Below, in pieces: positions 25,031-39,108 of a stretch of 64,000 nt of DNA. Source of the stretch: Verrucomicrobiota bacterium (GTDB lineage: Bacteria; Verrucomicrobiota; Verrucomicrobiia; Opitutales; Opitutaceae); contig JAEWBF010000133.1 in NCBI GenBank assembly GCA_023391285.1, positions 1 through 64,000 on the forward strand, in the 5' to 3' direction. The notes beneath the pieces are model-generated. The model saw only the letters and a list, made by a program, of their open reading frames with translations. It ran no database searches and had not been told where the DNA came from. The position numbers and the translations under genes were made by a program. Every line of letters starts with the position of its first letter. Position 1 is the first letter of the stretch.

Positions 25031-27628
25031 ATGAATCGACCTTTGGGGATGAAAAGTGCGTCCGAAGCGGGGAGCCGGCCCACGGAGACGACGGGCTTGC
25101 AAGGCATTGACCGCGTGCTGCGCGGGATCGAGCCGGGCGACAATATCGTGTGGGAGGTGGACACGATCGAGGAGTATCAGGAGCTGGTGAGCCCGTATGT
25201 GGCGGCGGCGCGGACGGCGGGGAGGAAGGTGATTTATTTTCGCTTCGCGGATCACCATGCGTTGGTGGAAGAGGATGAAGGCGCGGAGATTTTTGCGGTC
25301 GATGCGGGCGCCGGGTTCGAAGCGGTGGTGCGGCAGGTGCACGACGTGATCGAACAGGCGGGCACGCGCGTGATCTATGTTTTCGACTGCCTCTCGCATT
25401 TGGCGGATCGCTGGATTTCCGATCAGAGCCTGGGGAATTTTTTCATGCTCACGTGTCCGCGTCTCCGGGATTTGGAGACGGTCACGTATTTCGCGATCTA
25501 TCGAGACAAGCACTCGCTGTATGCGTTGGAGCCGATTCGGCAGACGACGCAGTTTCTGTTGGATGTGTTTCGCCTGGATCTGCGGCTGTATGTGCGGCCG
25601 GTGAAAGTGCAGCACCGTTCGCGCGAGGCGATGAACACGATTCACGTGCGGCACGGCGGCGAATTTTTGCCGGTGAAGGACAGCGCGGTGCTGGCGCAGA
25701 TTCTATCGCGCACGCAGTGGCCGCGGTTGCAGAGCGATCGGCGCAGTGGGTATTGGCGGAGGCTGTTTCAGGAAGCGGCGCAGGTGTCGAAGGAGTGGCG
25801 CGAGGAGCGAGGTTCGGCGGAGCGGCGGGAGGAAATGACCAAGCGTGTGTTTGCGGCAATGCGCGTGCACCGGTCGGGGATCGCGTCGCTGGTGGAACGG
25901 CATCTGACGCTCGAAGACATGCTGGCGGTGCGCGATCGGATGATCGGCATCGGGTCGGTCGGTGGGAAGACGCTGGGGATGCTGGTGTCGCGCGCGATCC
26001 TGCGCGACCGGGATCCGGATCTGGCGAGCCGGTTGGAGGCGCACGATTCGTTTTTCGTGGGAGCGGAGGTGTTCGTGACGTTTCTCGTGCAGAACGGCGT
26101 GTGGTGGCTGCGCGAGCAGCAGAAGCGGCCGGAGAATTTTCTCGAAGGTCTGGAGGATGGGCGGCGGCGGACGCTCGGCGGGGTGTTTCCGGAGCATATC
26201 AACGAGCAGTTCCGCGGGATGTTGGATTACTTCGGCGAGTCGCCGTATATCGTGCGGTCGAGTTCGATCCTGGAGGATGCGAGGGGAAATGCGTTTTCGG
26301 GGAAATACGAAAGCGTGTTCGTGGTGAATCGCGGGTCGCGAGAGGAGCGGATGCGGGCGTTGCTCGATGCGGTGCGGCGCGTGTATGCGAGCGTGCTCGA
26401 AGAGGAGGCGCTGCGATATCGGCGGCGGCGCGGGTTGTTGGAGAGCGAGGAGCGGATGGCGTTGTTGATCATGCGGGTGTCGGGCGCGGCGCATGGGCGA
26501 TATTATTATCCGCAGGCGGCGGGCGTGGGGCTTTCGTATAATCCGTTCGTGTGGCATCCGGACATCGATCCGCGCGCGGGCGTGTTGCGGCTGGTATTCG
26601 GATTGGGCACGCGCGCGGTGGATCGCTCGGACGACGATTATACGCGGTTGGTGGCGTTGAACGCGCCGACGCGGCGGCCGGAGGCGAGCTTCGAGGAAGT
26701 GCGCGATCACTCGCAGCGGCGGATGGATTGCCTGGATTTGCTGGAAGGAACGTTCCTGTCGGTGCCGTTTGGCGAAGTGCTGGAAGAGCAGGTCGATTAT
26801 CCGGCGGACCTGTATCTCACGCCGACGGACGTGGAAGGTTATCCCTGCATCACGTTCGAGCGGTTGTTGCAGGAGACGAAGGTGGCGGACGACCTGCGGC
26901 GGATGTTGCGGGTTTTGGAGGAGGCGTATGAGGCGCCGGTGGACATCGAGTTCGCGTTGAACTTCATCGCGGACGGGACGTATCGGATCCACTTGCTGCA
27001 GTGCCGGACCTTCCAGGTTCGGCGGGAAGGAGCGGGGCTGACGTCAGCCGTATCCGGAAAACAAACACGCCTGATGACGGCGCATGGCGCGGTGATCGGG
27101 GTGAGTCGCGAGGTGCGGCTGACCCGCATCGTTTATGTCGTGCAGGAAACGTATGCGAAGCTGAACGAGCAGGAGCGGTATGCGGTGGCGCGGCTGATTG
27201 GGCGGTTGAATCCGACGCATCCGGTGGGCGATCGCGGGTTGATGTTGATTGGGCCGGGGCGCTGGGGGACGCAGAGTCCGGCGCTGGGGATTCCGGTGCA
27301 TTTCGGCGAGATCAGCCGGGCGTCGGTGATCTGCGAGGTGGTGGCGATGCACGAGCGGTTGATTCCGGATGTGTCGCTGGGAACGCATTTCTTCAACGAC
27401 CTCGTGGAGCACGACATGATGTATGTGGCGTATTTTCCGAAGAAGACGGGCAACTCGGTCGATGAGGCGTGGTTTAGGAATGCGCCGAATCGATTGTTGG
27501 AATTGGAGCCTTCGGCGGGGGCGCTGGAGAGCGTGGTGCGCGTGATCGAATGCGGTGAGAAGGGACGAGAGGTGTTTTTTCGCGCGGACGCGGCGGCGCA
27601 GGAGGCGGTGGTGTTTTGGGTGGAGTGA
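25031..27628 (+). CDS. Degenerate KaiC-like domain fused to PEP-synthase N-terminal-like domain; function unknown
   Basis: The 865-residue protein opens with a RecA/KaiC-like domain (about 22-200: GLQGIDRVLRGIEPGDNIVW, VIYFRFADHH, a Walker B-like VIYVFDCLSHL). Its Walker A loop is absent: where KaiC has a GxxGxGKT loop this protein has GDNIVWEVDTIEEYQ. A pyruvate-phosphate-dikinase ATP-binding-like domain follows (about 300-680: GIGSVGGKTLGML at 306-318, YIVRSSSILEDARG at 406-419, ALNFIADGTYRIHLLQCR). The C-terminal domain contains LIGPGRWGTQSPALGIPV and HFGEISRASVICEV. The phosphohistidine and PEP-binding domains of true PEP synthase are missing, so it is probably not a PEP synthase. I use the ATG at 25031; the earlier frame is repeat-derived. 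Confidence 0.85.
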   Translation: MNRPLGMKSASEAGSRPTETTGLQGIDRVLRGIEPGDNIVWEVDTIEEYQELVSPYVAAARTAGRKVIYFRFADHHALVEEDEGAEIFAVDAGAGFEAVVRQVHDVIEQAGTRVIYVFDCLSHLADRWISDQSLGNFFMLTCPRLRDLETVTYFAIYRDKHSLYALEPIRQTTQFLLDVFRLDLRLYVRPVKVQHRSREAMNTIHVRHGGEFLPVKDSAVLAQILSRTQWPRLQSDRRSGYWRRLFQEAAQVSKEWREERGSAERREEMTKRVFAAMRVHRSGIASLVERHLTLEDMLAVRDRMIGIGSVGGKTLGMLVSRAILRDRDPDLASRLEAHDSFFVGAEVFVTFLVQNGVWWLREQQKRPENFLEGLEDGRRRTLGGVFPEHINEQFRGMLDYFGESPYIVRSSSILEDARGNAFSGKYESVFVVNRGSREERMRALLDAVRRVYASVLEEEALRYRRRRGLLESEERMALLIMRVSGAAHGRYYYPQAAGVGLSYNPFVWHPDIDPRAGVLRLVFGLGTRAVDRSDDDYTRLVALNAPTRRPEASFEEVRDHSQRRMDCLDLLEGTFLSVPFGEVLEEQVDYPADLYLTPTDVEGYPCITFERLLQETKVADDLRRMLRVLEEAYEAPVDIEFALNFIADGTYRIHLLQCRTFQVRREGAGLTSAVSGKQTRLMTAHGAVIGVSREVRLTRIVYVVQETYAKLNEQERYAVARLIGRLNPTHPVGDRGLMLIGPGRWGTQSPALGIPVHFGEISRASVICEVVAMHERLIPDVSLGTHFFNDLVEHDMMYVAYFPKKTGNSVDEAWFRNAPNRLLELEPSAGALESVVRVIECGEKGREVFFRADAAAQEAVVFWVE

Positions 27629-27675
27629 AGGGGCGCAGCGCGGGGCGGCGTGAGCGGGCGAGTGTGCGCGTGGGA

Positions 27676-27723
27676 ACGGCTCGGCGGGGTCCCGACGTAT
27701 CGGGGCAGGCTGCCTCGCGCTGC
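27676..27723. repeat. TCGCCCTACC-family element, long form
   Basis: The sequence ggctcggcggggtcccgacg...tcggggcaggctgcctcgcgctgcc has the long-form layout but a drifted tail (cgcgctgcc for cgccctacc). It lies between convergent genes, next to the gltD terminator. Confidence 0.65.
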
Positions 27724-27724
27724 C

Positions 27725-27754
27725 AAAAAAAAGCCCGGCGGGGACGCCGGGCTC
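27725..27754 (-). terminator. Rho-independent terminator of gltBD
   Basis: On the minus strand the perfect stem agcccggcg / cgccgggct with a 4-base loop (27733-27754) is followed by a run of eight or nine T residues. It is 20 bases beyond the gltD stop. Confidence 0.9.
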
Positions 27755-27774
27755 CACCTGAAGTGGTTAACTGT

Positions 27775-29259
<1,485 letters not shown>

Positions 29260-29268
29260 GGAGGGAGG

Positions 29269-29299
29269 ATTTGAGATGTGAAATTTGAGATTTGAAATG
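29269..29299. repeat. Phased atttgaga repeat between gltB and gltD
   Basis: The sequence atttgagatgtgaaatttgagatttgaaatg consists of a 7-9 base unit (atttgaga/gtgaaatt). It lies in the 65-base spacer of the gltBD transcript. A short relative (ccaaatttcaaat) stands in front of atpA. Confidence 0.55.
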
Positions 29300-29324
29300 C
29301 GGCGGGCGCGAGGCGCCCGGCCGG

Positions 29325-33995
<4,671 letters not shown>

Positions 33996-34113
33996 TTAGG
34001 TCGGTTTTAGGTCTGCGATCTGGAAAGTGAGAATCAGGGCGAAGCGGTGCGCAGCGCGGCGGGGTCGCCGGTGAGGCGCTTGCGGGACTGCGTGAGGTGA
34101 AAGATTGGGAGCA

Positions 34114-34148
34114 TAAAAAAGGCCGTTCTCGTCGTTGCGAGAGCGGCC
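34114..34148 (-). terminator. Rho-independent terminator of the glutaredoxin-like gene
   Basis: Read on the minus strand, the stem ggccgctctcg / cgagaacggcc (11 bp including one wobble pair, 6-base loop, 34121-34148) is followed by six or seven T residues. It lies 39 bases after the stop at 34187 and upstream of gltB, keeping the two units apart. Confidence 0.85.
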
Positions 34149-34186
34149 GTGCGGGTCGTTAGTTACGGAGTGCTCTCAGCAAGAGG

Positions 34187-34522
34187 TCAGAAGAAGCGCA
34201 CCGTTTTAGTAGCCATTCTGGCGTGCTCTTCGTCGGAACAGCCGGCGTTGGTCGGCGTGTCCGCGGGAGTATCGACAGGTTTAATGAGGTCGTTGCTGAG
34301 AAGGTAATTTTCGACTTCTTCGCCGGAGACGTCGGCGAGCATCACGCCATCGATCTCGACGCAGGGCGAGAGAGGCTGGCCGGACTTGGCGACCATCTCC
34401 GCGTAGTTGGCGCGGTTGTTGATGATGTCGATGTCCTCGTAAGCGAGGTTGTATTTGCGCATGATCGCGCGCACGCCATTTGACCAGCCGCAGGAGGGCT
34501 TGAGATAGGCTTTGATCTTCAT
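34187..34522 (-). CDS. Glutaredoxin-like protein
   Basis: The 111-residue protein has a glutaredoxin fold: MKIKAYLKPSCGWSNGVRAI with Cys11 in a CGWS site in place of CPYC, then YEDIDIINNRANYAEMVAKS, QPLSPCVEIDG (the cis-Pro region TVP is replaced by LSP) and VSGEEVENYLL. The second active-site cysteine is absent, so it resembles monothiol glutaredoxins, which act in disulphide exchange or iron-sulphur handling. The C-terminal tail with GCSDEEHAR is extra. The start is ATG 34522. Confidence 0.85.
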   Translation of the reverse strand: MKIKAYLKPSCGWSNGVRAIMRKYNLAYEDIDIINNRANYAEMVAKSGQPLSPCVEIDGVMLADVSGEEVENYLLSNDLIKPVDTPADTPTNAGCSDEEHARMATKTVRFF

Positions 34523-34667
34523 GCGATGAACGTGTGCGGGTGCAAAAGCGGCGCAAGGTATAGGTCCGGTTTTCCGGCAATCAAGGACTGTTTTGGGTGA
34601 AAGTAGAAAAAGTTGATGGGCGGAACGCTGAGATTCAGACGACCGATAAGCGGCGGACGTGCACGTG

Positions 34668-34698
34668 GATTCTTCGCTTCGCTCAGAATGACAGAAGT
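34668..34698. repeat. TTCGCTTCGCTCAGAATGACAG element, copy 3
   Basis: The sequence ggattcttcgcttcgctcag aatgacagaag lies between the divergent glutaredoxin-like and epimerase genes. On the minus strand it reads as the well-known spurious peptide CHSERSEES, which turns up in many unrelated genomes. Confidence 0.8.
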
Positions 34699-34760
34699 TC
34701 GCGCAACGAAGGGCGATTTGGAGCTTCCCGCGGTGTGAGGCGGGCCGTATTAGGCGGGAA

Positions 34761-35732
34761 ATGAAAGTTCTCGTGACCGGCGCGGCCGGGTTCATCGGCT
34801 ACCATGTCGCGCGGCGTCTCGCAGAAACGAAACGTTGCGAGGTGTTGGGCGTGGACAACGTGAACGAGTATTACTCGGTGGAGTTGAAGCGGGCGCGGCT
34901 CGCGGAGTTGGAGAAGTTCGAGGATTTTCGGTTTGTGAAAATTGATGTGGCGGATGCGGCGGCGTTCGCGGGGGTGTATGCGCATTTCAAGCCGCAGTAT
35001 GTGGTGCATCTCGGGGCGCAGGCGGGCGTGCGCTACAGTGCGGAGAATCCGGCGGCGTATGTGCGCAGCAATGTGGAAGGATTCTTGAATGTGCTCGAGG
35101 CGTGTCGGAAAGCGCCGCCGAAGCATCTGGTGTTTGCGTCGTCGAGCAGTGTTTACGGGGCGGGGGCGGAGGTGCCGTTTCGTGAGGACGCGAATACGGA
35201 TCGGCCGATCTCGTTTTATGGCGCGACGAAGAAGAGCAACGAGCTGATGGCGCACAGCTATGCGCATCAGCACGGTTTGATGATCACGGGGCTGCGGTTC
35301 TTTACGGTTTATGGGCCGTGGGGGCGGCCGGACATGGCGCCGACGATTTTTTCGAAGGCGATTTCCGAGGGATCGCCGATCAAGCTCTTCAACGAAGGAC
35401 GGAATCGGCGGGATTTCACCTTCGTCGATGACATCGTGGACGGCGTGGTGAAGGTGCTCCTCTACCCTCCGGCGCAGCCGCCGGTGCCGCCGTTTCGAAT
35501 TTTCAACATCGGGCACAATCGTCCGGTGGAAGTGATGTTGTTTGTGCAGATGTTGGAGGAGTTGCTCGGGAAGAAGGCGGTGGTGGAACTCGCGCCGCCA
35601 CAGCCCGGCGACATGGTGGAGACCTGCGCGAGTATCGAGCGGTTGCGGGAGGCGATTGGCTTCGAGCCGAAGGTGACGCTGGAGGATGGTTTGCGGCGGT
35701 TCGTGGAGTGGTTTCGCGGCTATTATAAATAG
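34761..35732 (+). CDS. NAD-dependent epimerase, UDP-glucuronate 4-epimerase-like
   Basis: The 323-residue short-chain dehydrogenase-type enzyme has the Rossmann loop TGAAGFIGYHVARRL and the catalytic set ASSSSVYG with Tyr153 and Lys157 (YGATKKSN). The segments GAQAGVRYS, RFFTVYGPWGRPDMAP and RDFTFVDDIVDGV are typical of UDP-glucuronate/galacturonate 4-epimerases (capsule-type). It probably supplies UDP-galacturonate for envelope polysaccharide. It is 12 bases upstream of the transporter gene, but a shared role is not evident. Confidence 0.9.
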   Translation: MKVLVTGAAGFIGYHVARRLAETKRCEVLGVDNVNEYYSVELKRARLAELEKFEDFRFVKIDVADAAAFAGVYAHFKPQYVVHLGAQAGVRYSAENPAAYVRSNVEGFLNVLEACRKAPPKHLVFASSSSVYGAGAEVPFREDANTDRPISFYGATKKSNELMAHSYAHQHGLMITGLRFFTVYGPWGRPDMAPTIFSKAISEGSPIKLFNEGRNRRDFTFVDDIVDGVVKVLLYPPAQPPVPPFRIFNIGHNRPVEVMLFVQMLEELLGKKAVVELAPPQPGDMVETCASIERLREAIGFEPKVTLEDGLRRFVEWFRGYYK

Positions 35733-35744
35733 AGAGAAAATATC

Positions 35745-36965
35745 ATGAATGCGGGGGAGATCGCGGCGGCGGTGGTGATCGTTGCGACGCTGGTCGGCGT
35801 GGCGATTGGGCGTTGGCCGGGGCTGAAGATGAATCGCGCGACGATCGCGCTGGTCGGTGCGACGGTGGTGGTGGCCCTTGGGGCGCTGACGTTGGAGGAG
35901 GCGTATGCGTCGATCGATTGGAACACGTTGCTGCTGCTGTTTGGGATGATGGTGCTCAACGTGAATCTGCGGGCGGCGGGGTTTTTCGAATTGGTGACGG
36001 CGAAGGTGGTGACGCATGCGCGCACGCCGCGGCGGTTGCTCGCGCTGCTGGTGGGGGTGTCGGGGGTTTTTTCGGCGGTGTTTCTAAACGATACTATCGT
36101 GCTGGTGTTCACCCCGTTGGTGTTGGATATCGCGGAGCGGCTGCGGCGGAATCCCCTGCCCTACTTGGTGGCGCTGGTGACGGCGGCGAATGTCGGATCG
36201 GTTGCGACGATCACGGGCAATCCGCAGAATATGTTGGTGGGGATTTCGTCGGGGATCGGGTTTCTGGCGTTCATGCGCGAACTCGCGCCGATCGCGGTGC
36301 TGGGCCTGGCGGTGATCTGGATCGTGATCGTGTTGGTGTATCGAAAGGAATTTGGGCGGGAGCGGTTTGCGGAAGGTTATGCGTTTGAGCCGGAGGTGAT
36401 GAAGCCGCGGTTGCGGAAGTCGCTGTTCGCGACGGCGCTGATGGTGGTCGCGCTGGTGGCGGGCGCGCCGGTGCCCTTGTGTGCGGCGCTGGCGGCGGCG
36501 GTGTTGTTGGTGACGCGGCGGAATGGGACCGAGCAGGTGTTTCAGGAGATCGACTGGGCGCTGTTGGTGTTTTTCAGCGCGCTGTTTGTGGTGACGGGCG
36601 CGATCAGCGAATCGGGCTGGGGCGAGCGGTTGTTCGAAGTGCTGCGGCCATTAGCGGAAGGCGGAGCGGCGTCGCTGACGGGAGCGGCGGTGGTGTTGAG
36701 CAATCTCGTGTCGAACGTGCCGGCCGTGATGTTGTTTCGACCGATCGTGCCGGGGTTGGCGAATCCCGAGTCGGTGTGGCTGACGATCGCGATGGCGACG
36801 ACGCTGGCGGGTAATCTCACCCTGCTGGGGTCGGTGGCGAATTTGATCGTGGCGGAAATCGCGCGCGGGCGCGGCGTGCAGTTGACGTTTACGGAGTATA
36901 TGAAAGCGGGAACTCCGATCGCGGTGGTGACGCTTGCGATCGGGGTGTGGTGGATGAGTTTTTGA
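35745..36965 (+). CDS. ArsB/NhaD-type membrane transporter
   Basis: The 406-residue protein has about 10-12 hydrophobic helices. The pseudo-twofold repeats typical of the ion transporter superfamily are visible: FSAVFLNDTIVLVFTPLVLD with GNPQNMLVGIS in the first half, and LSNLVSNVPAVMLFRP with LAGNLTLLGSVANLIV in the second. Members transport arsenite, Na+/H+ or organic anions; the paired Asn-Asp motif (LNDTIV) and SNVP loop fit this fold but do not fix the substrate. It follows the epimerase by 12 bases and precedes recA. Confidence 0.88.
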   Translation: MNAGEIAAAVVIVATLVGVAIGRWPGLKMNRATIALVGATVVVALGALTLEEAYASIDWNTLLLLFGMMVLNVNLRAAGFFELVTAKVVTHARTPRRLLALLVGVSGVFSAVFLNDTIVLVFTPLVLDIAERLRRNPLPYLVALVTAANVGSVATITGNPQNMLVGISSGIGFLAFMRELAPIAVLGLAVIWIVIVLVYRKEFGRERFAEGYAFEPEVMKPRLRKSLFATALMVVALVAGAPVPLCAALAAAVLLVTRRNGTEQVFQEIDWALLVFFSALFVVTGAISESGWGERLFEVLRPLAEGGAASLTGAAVVLSNLVSNVPAVMLFRPIVPGLANPESVWLTIAMATTLAGNLTLLGSVANLIVAEIARGRGVQLTFTEYMKAGTPIAVVTLAIGVWWMSF

Positions 36966-37003
36966 CGCGTCGCGTGGGGCAAATCGATATTCGCGGCTTG
37001 ACG

Positions 37004-37017
37004 TGTTCGGGTGAACA
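37004..37017. promoter_or_regulatory. LexA operator upstream of recA
   Basis: The sequence TGTTCGGGTGAACA is a perfect TGTTC-N4-GAACA palindrome, the LexA-binding motif I recall for Verrucomicrobia. It directly follows a -35-like TTGACG at 36998-37003 and lies 105 bases before the recA ATG, a position where LexA would block RNA polymerase. A second palindrome, TCGAACGTTCGA, lies at 37095-37106 in the leader and is of unknown meaning. Confidence 0.8.
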
Positions 37018-37121
37018 CCGCATCGCTCGCGGAGATCGGATCCCAGCTTGCAGTGCGAAATGCGTGCAGCAGGCTGCGGCTTCACTCCCCTCCTTCGAAC
37101 GTTCGAGCCCTTTTTTAAGCC

Positions 37122-38192
37122 ATGTCCAAAGCCGCTCCCGCCAAAGCCAATTCGTCCGCTGTCATTCCGGCGCCCTCGCGCGACAAGAACATCGATCTCG
37201 CCGTGTCGGCGATCACCAAGCAGTTCGGCGAAGGTTCGATCATGCGGTTGGGCTCGTCGTCGAAGATGAAGGTGGAGACGCTCACGACCGGCTCGCTCGC
37301 GATCGATCTGGCGCTTGGCGTGGGTGGATTGCCGAAAGGCCGTATCGTCGAGATTTACGGACCGGAATCGTCGGGTAAGACGACGTTTTGTTTGAGTGTG
37401 ATTGCGGAGGCGCAGAAGGCGGGCGGGTTGGCGGCGTTCATCGATGTCGAGCACGCGCTGGATCCGAAGTATGCGCGGATCCTGGGAGTGAATCTGGACG
37501 ATCTTCTGGTTTCGCAGCCGGATTCGGGTGAGGATGCGTTGAACATCGCGGAGACGCTCATTCGCTCGAACAGCATCGATGTGATCGTGATCGACTCGGT
37601 GGCGGCGCTGATTTCGAAGCAGGAACTCGATGGCCAGATGGGCGATGCGACCGTGGGCTCGCAGGCGCGGTTGATGTCGCAGGCGATGCGTCGCCTGACG
37701 GCGGTCGTGAACAAGACCAAGTGCATCTGCATTTTCACGAATCAGATTCGCGAAAAGATCGGTGTGATGTTCGGCAATCCGGAGACGACGCCGGGTGGGC
37801 GCGCGTTGAAGTTCTTCGCGTCGGTGCGCCTCGACATTCGTCGCAAGGATCAGATCAAGACGCCCGAAGGCAAAGTCGTGGGCAATCGCACGAAGATCAA
37901 AGTCGTGAAGAACAAGGTGGCGCCGCCGTTCACCGAAGTGGAGTTCGACATCATGTATGACGAAGGCATTTCGAAAGTCGGCTCGCTGCTGGATCTCGGA
38001 CTCGAGCACAAGATTCTCGAGAAGAAAGGCGCGTGGATCGCTCACGAAGGACAGCTCATCGGCCAAGGTCGCGATGCGGCGAAAGCGACGCTGCGCGAGA
38101 AGCCGGAGCTGGCGGAGAAGATTTCCAAGGCCGTGCTCGAGAAGGTGAACGTGACCGGTGGCGCGACGATCACGGGAGCGGAAGCGGAGTAA
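37122..38192 (+). CDS. recA: Recombinase RecA
   Basis: The 356-residue protein contains all RecA hallmarks: AVSAITKQFGEGSIMRLG, Walker A GPESSGKTT at 80-88, AFIDVEHALDPKYARILGVN, VIVIDSVAALISKQEL, the L1/L2 DNA-binding loops (QMGDATVGSQARLMSQAMRR; TNQIREKIGVMFGNPETTPG) and ALKFFASVRLDIRR. It forms filaments on single-stranded DNA, drives strand exchange and activates LexA self-cleavage. Expression is probably SOS-controlled through the operator at 37004. The leader has cccttttttaagcc before the ATG and no Shine-Dalgarno sequence. A strong terminator follows. Confidence 0.98.
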   Translation: MSKAAPAKANSSAVIPAPSRDKNIDLAVSAITKQFGEGSIMRLGSSSKMKVETLTTGSLAIDLALGVGGLPKGRIVEIYGPESSGKTTFCLSVIAEAQKAGGLAAFIDVEHALDPKYARILGVNLDDLLVSQPDSGEDALNIAETLIRSNSIDVIVIDSVAALISKQELDGQMGDATVGSQARLMSQAMRRLTAVVNKTKCICIFTNQIREKIGVMFGNPETTPGGRALKFFASVRLDIRRKDQIKTPEGKVVGNRTKIKVVKNKVAPPFTEVEFDIMYDEGISKVGSLLDLGLEHKILEKKGAWIAHEGQLIGQGRDAAKATLREKPELAEKISKAVLEKVNVTGGATITGAEAE

Positions 38193-38221
38193 GGCACGCA
38201 AGACGCGCGGTCAAAGTTTCG

Positions 38222-38254
38222 AGGGCGGCTTGAAGAAGCCGCCCTTTCTTTTTT
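38222..38254 (+). terminator. Rho-independent terminator of recA
   Basis: The perfect stem agggcggctt / aagccgccct (10 bp, loop gaag, 38222-38245) is followed by tttcttttttt. It begins 29 bases after the recA stop. Confidence 0.93.
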
Positions 38255-38303
38255 GGGCGGTGGAGCAGAGCGCGCGGTTGCTGCGCGCGGAGGTTGGCGT
38301 TGA

Positions 38304-39050
38304 ATGGGCGCCATGTCTCGTCTCGAGGATTCGCCTTCCGCTGTGCGCGAAGCGGTGTTTGCCGTTCGCGGGTTGACGAAGACGTATGGCGAAGGCGAGG
38401 CGGCGGTGCATGCGCTGGTGGGCGTGGACCTGGATTTGTTTCGCGGGGAACTGGTCGTGTTATTGGGACCGTCGGGCAGCGGGAAATCGACATTGCTCAA
38501 TAATCTTGGGGGGCTGGATGTGCCGACGTCGGGGTCGTTGCTCTATCGGGGCAGCGATTTGGCGCAGGCGGATGAAGCGGGGCTGACGCACTATCGCCGC
38601 GATGCGGTCGGGTTCGTTTTTCAGTTCTACAATCTGATCCCGAGTCTGACGGCGCGGGAAAACGTGGCGTTGATCACGGAGATCGCGCGCGATCCGATGG
38701 AGCCGGAGGATGCGTTGAATTTGGTCGGGCTGGGTCCGCGGATGGATCATTTTCCGGCGCAGCTTTCCGGCGGTGAGCAGCAGCGGGTGGCGATTGCGCG
38801 GGCGATTGCGAAGCGACCGGAGGTGTTGTTGTGCGATGAGCCGACGGGCGCGTTGGATGTGAACACGGGGGTCACGGTGCTTGAAGCGATCGAGCACATT
38901 AATCGCGAACTGGGCACGCTCGCGGTGATCATTACGCACAATGCGATCCTCGCCGACATGGCGGACCGCGTGCTCTCGATGCGCGACGGGAGAATTGTAA
39001 GCGAACACCTGAACGCGCGCCGGGAACCGGTGAGGAATTTGAAATGGTGA
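38304..39050 (+). CDS. ABC transporter ATP-binding protein, MacB/LolD type
   Basis: The 248-residue ATPase has Walker A GPSGSGKST at 55-63, a Q loop within FVFQFYNLIPSLTARENV, signature LSGGEQQRVAIARAIAKRPE and Walker B LLCDEPTGALD. The FQFYNL and PTGALD forms are characteristic of the MacB/LolD/FtsE subfamily that powers FtsX-like permeases. It is the first gene of a three-gene exporter with the permease at 39109 and the adaptor at 41488. A second ATG three codons in is an equally possible start. Confidence 0.94.
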   Translation: MGAMSRLEDSPSAVREAVFAVRGLTKTYGEGEAAVHALVGVDLDLFRGELVVLLGPSGSGKSTLLNNLGGLDVPTSGSLLYRGSDLAQADEAGLTHYRRDAVGFVFQFYNLIPSLTARENVALITEIARDPMEPEDALNLVGLGPRMDHFPAQLSGGEQQRVAIARAIAKRPEVLLCDEPTGALDVNTGVTVLEAIEHINRELGTLAVIITHNAILADMADRVLSMRDGRIVSEHLNARREPVRNLKW

Positions 39051-39062
39051 GGCGGCGTGAAG

Positions 39063-39090
39063 GCGGCAGGGTCGCGAGACTCCGCCCTAC
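39063..39090. repeat. TCGCCCTACC-type element between exporter genes
   Basis: The sequence gcggcagggtcgcgagactc cgccctac matches the short hairpin form (971, 14611). It occupies the 58-base spacer between the ATPase and permease genes of one operon, so it is present in the mRNA. Confidence 0.7.
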
Positions 39091-39108
39091 ATGTTGGGTT
39101 CTCCGTGC

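Noticed and set aside
25031..27628. Calling the fusion gene a phosphoenolpyruvate synthase
   Set aside because: The phosphohistidine swivel domain and the PEP-binding barrel are missing, so only the ATP-grasp-like part is shared.
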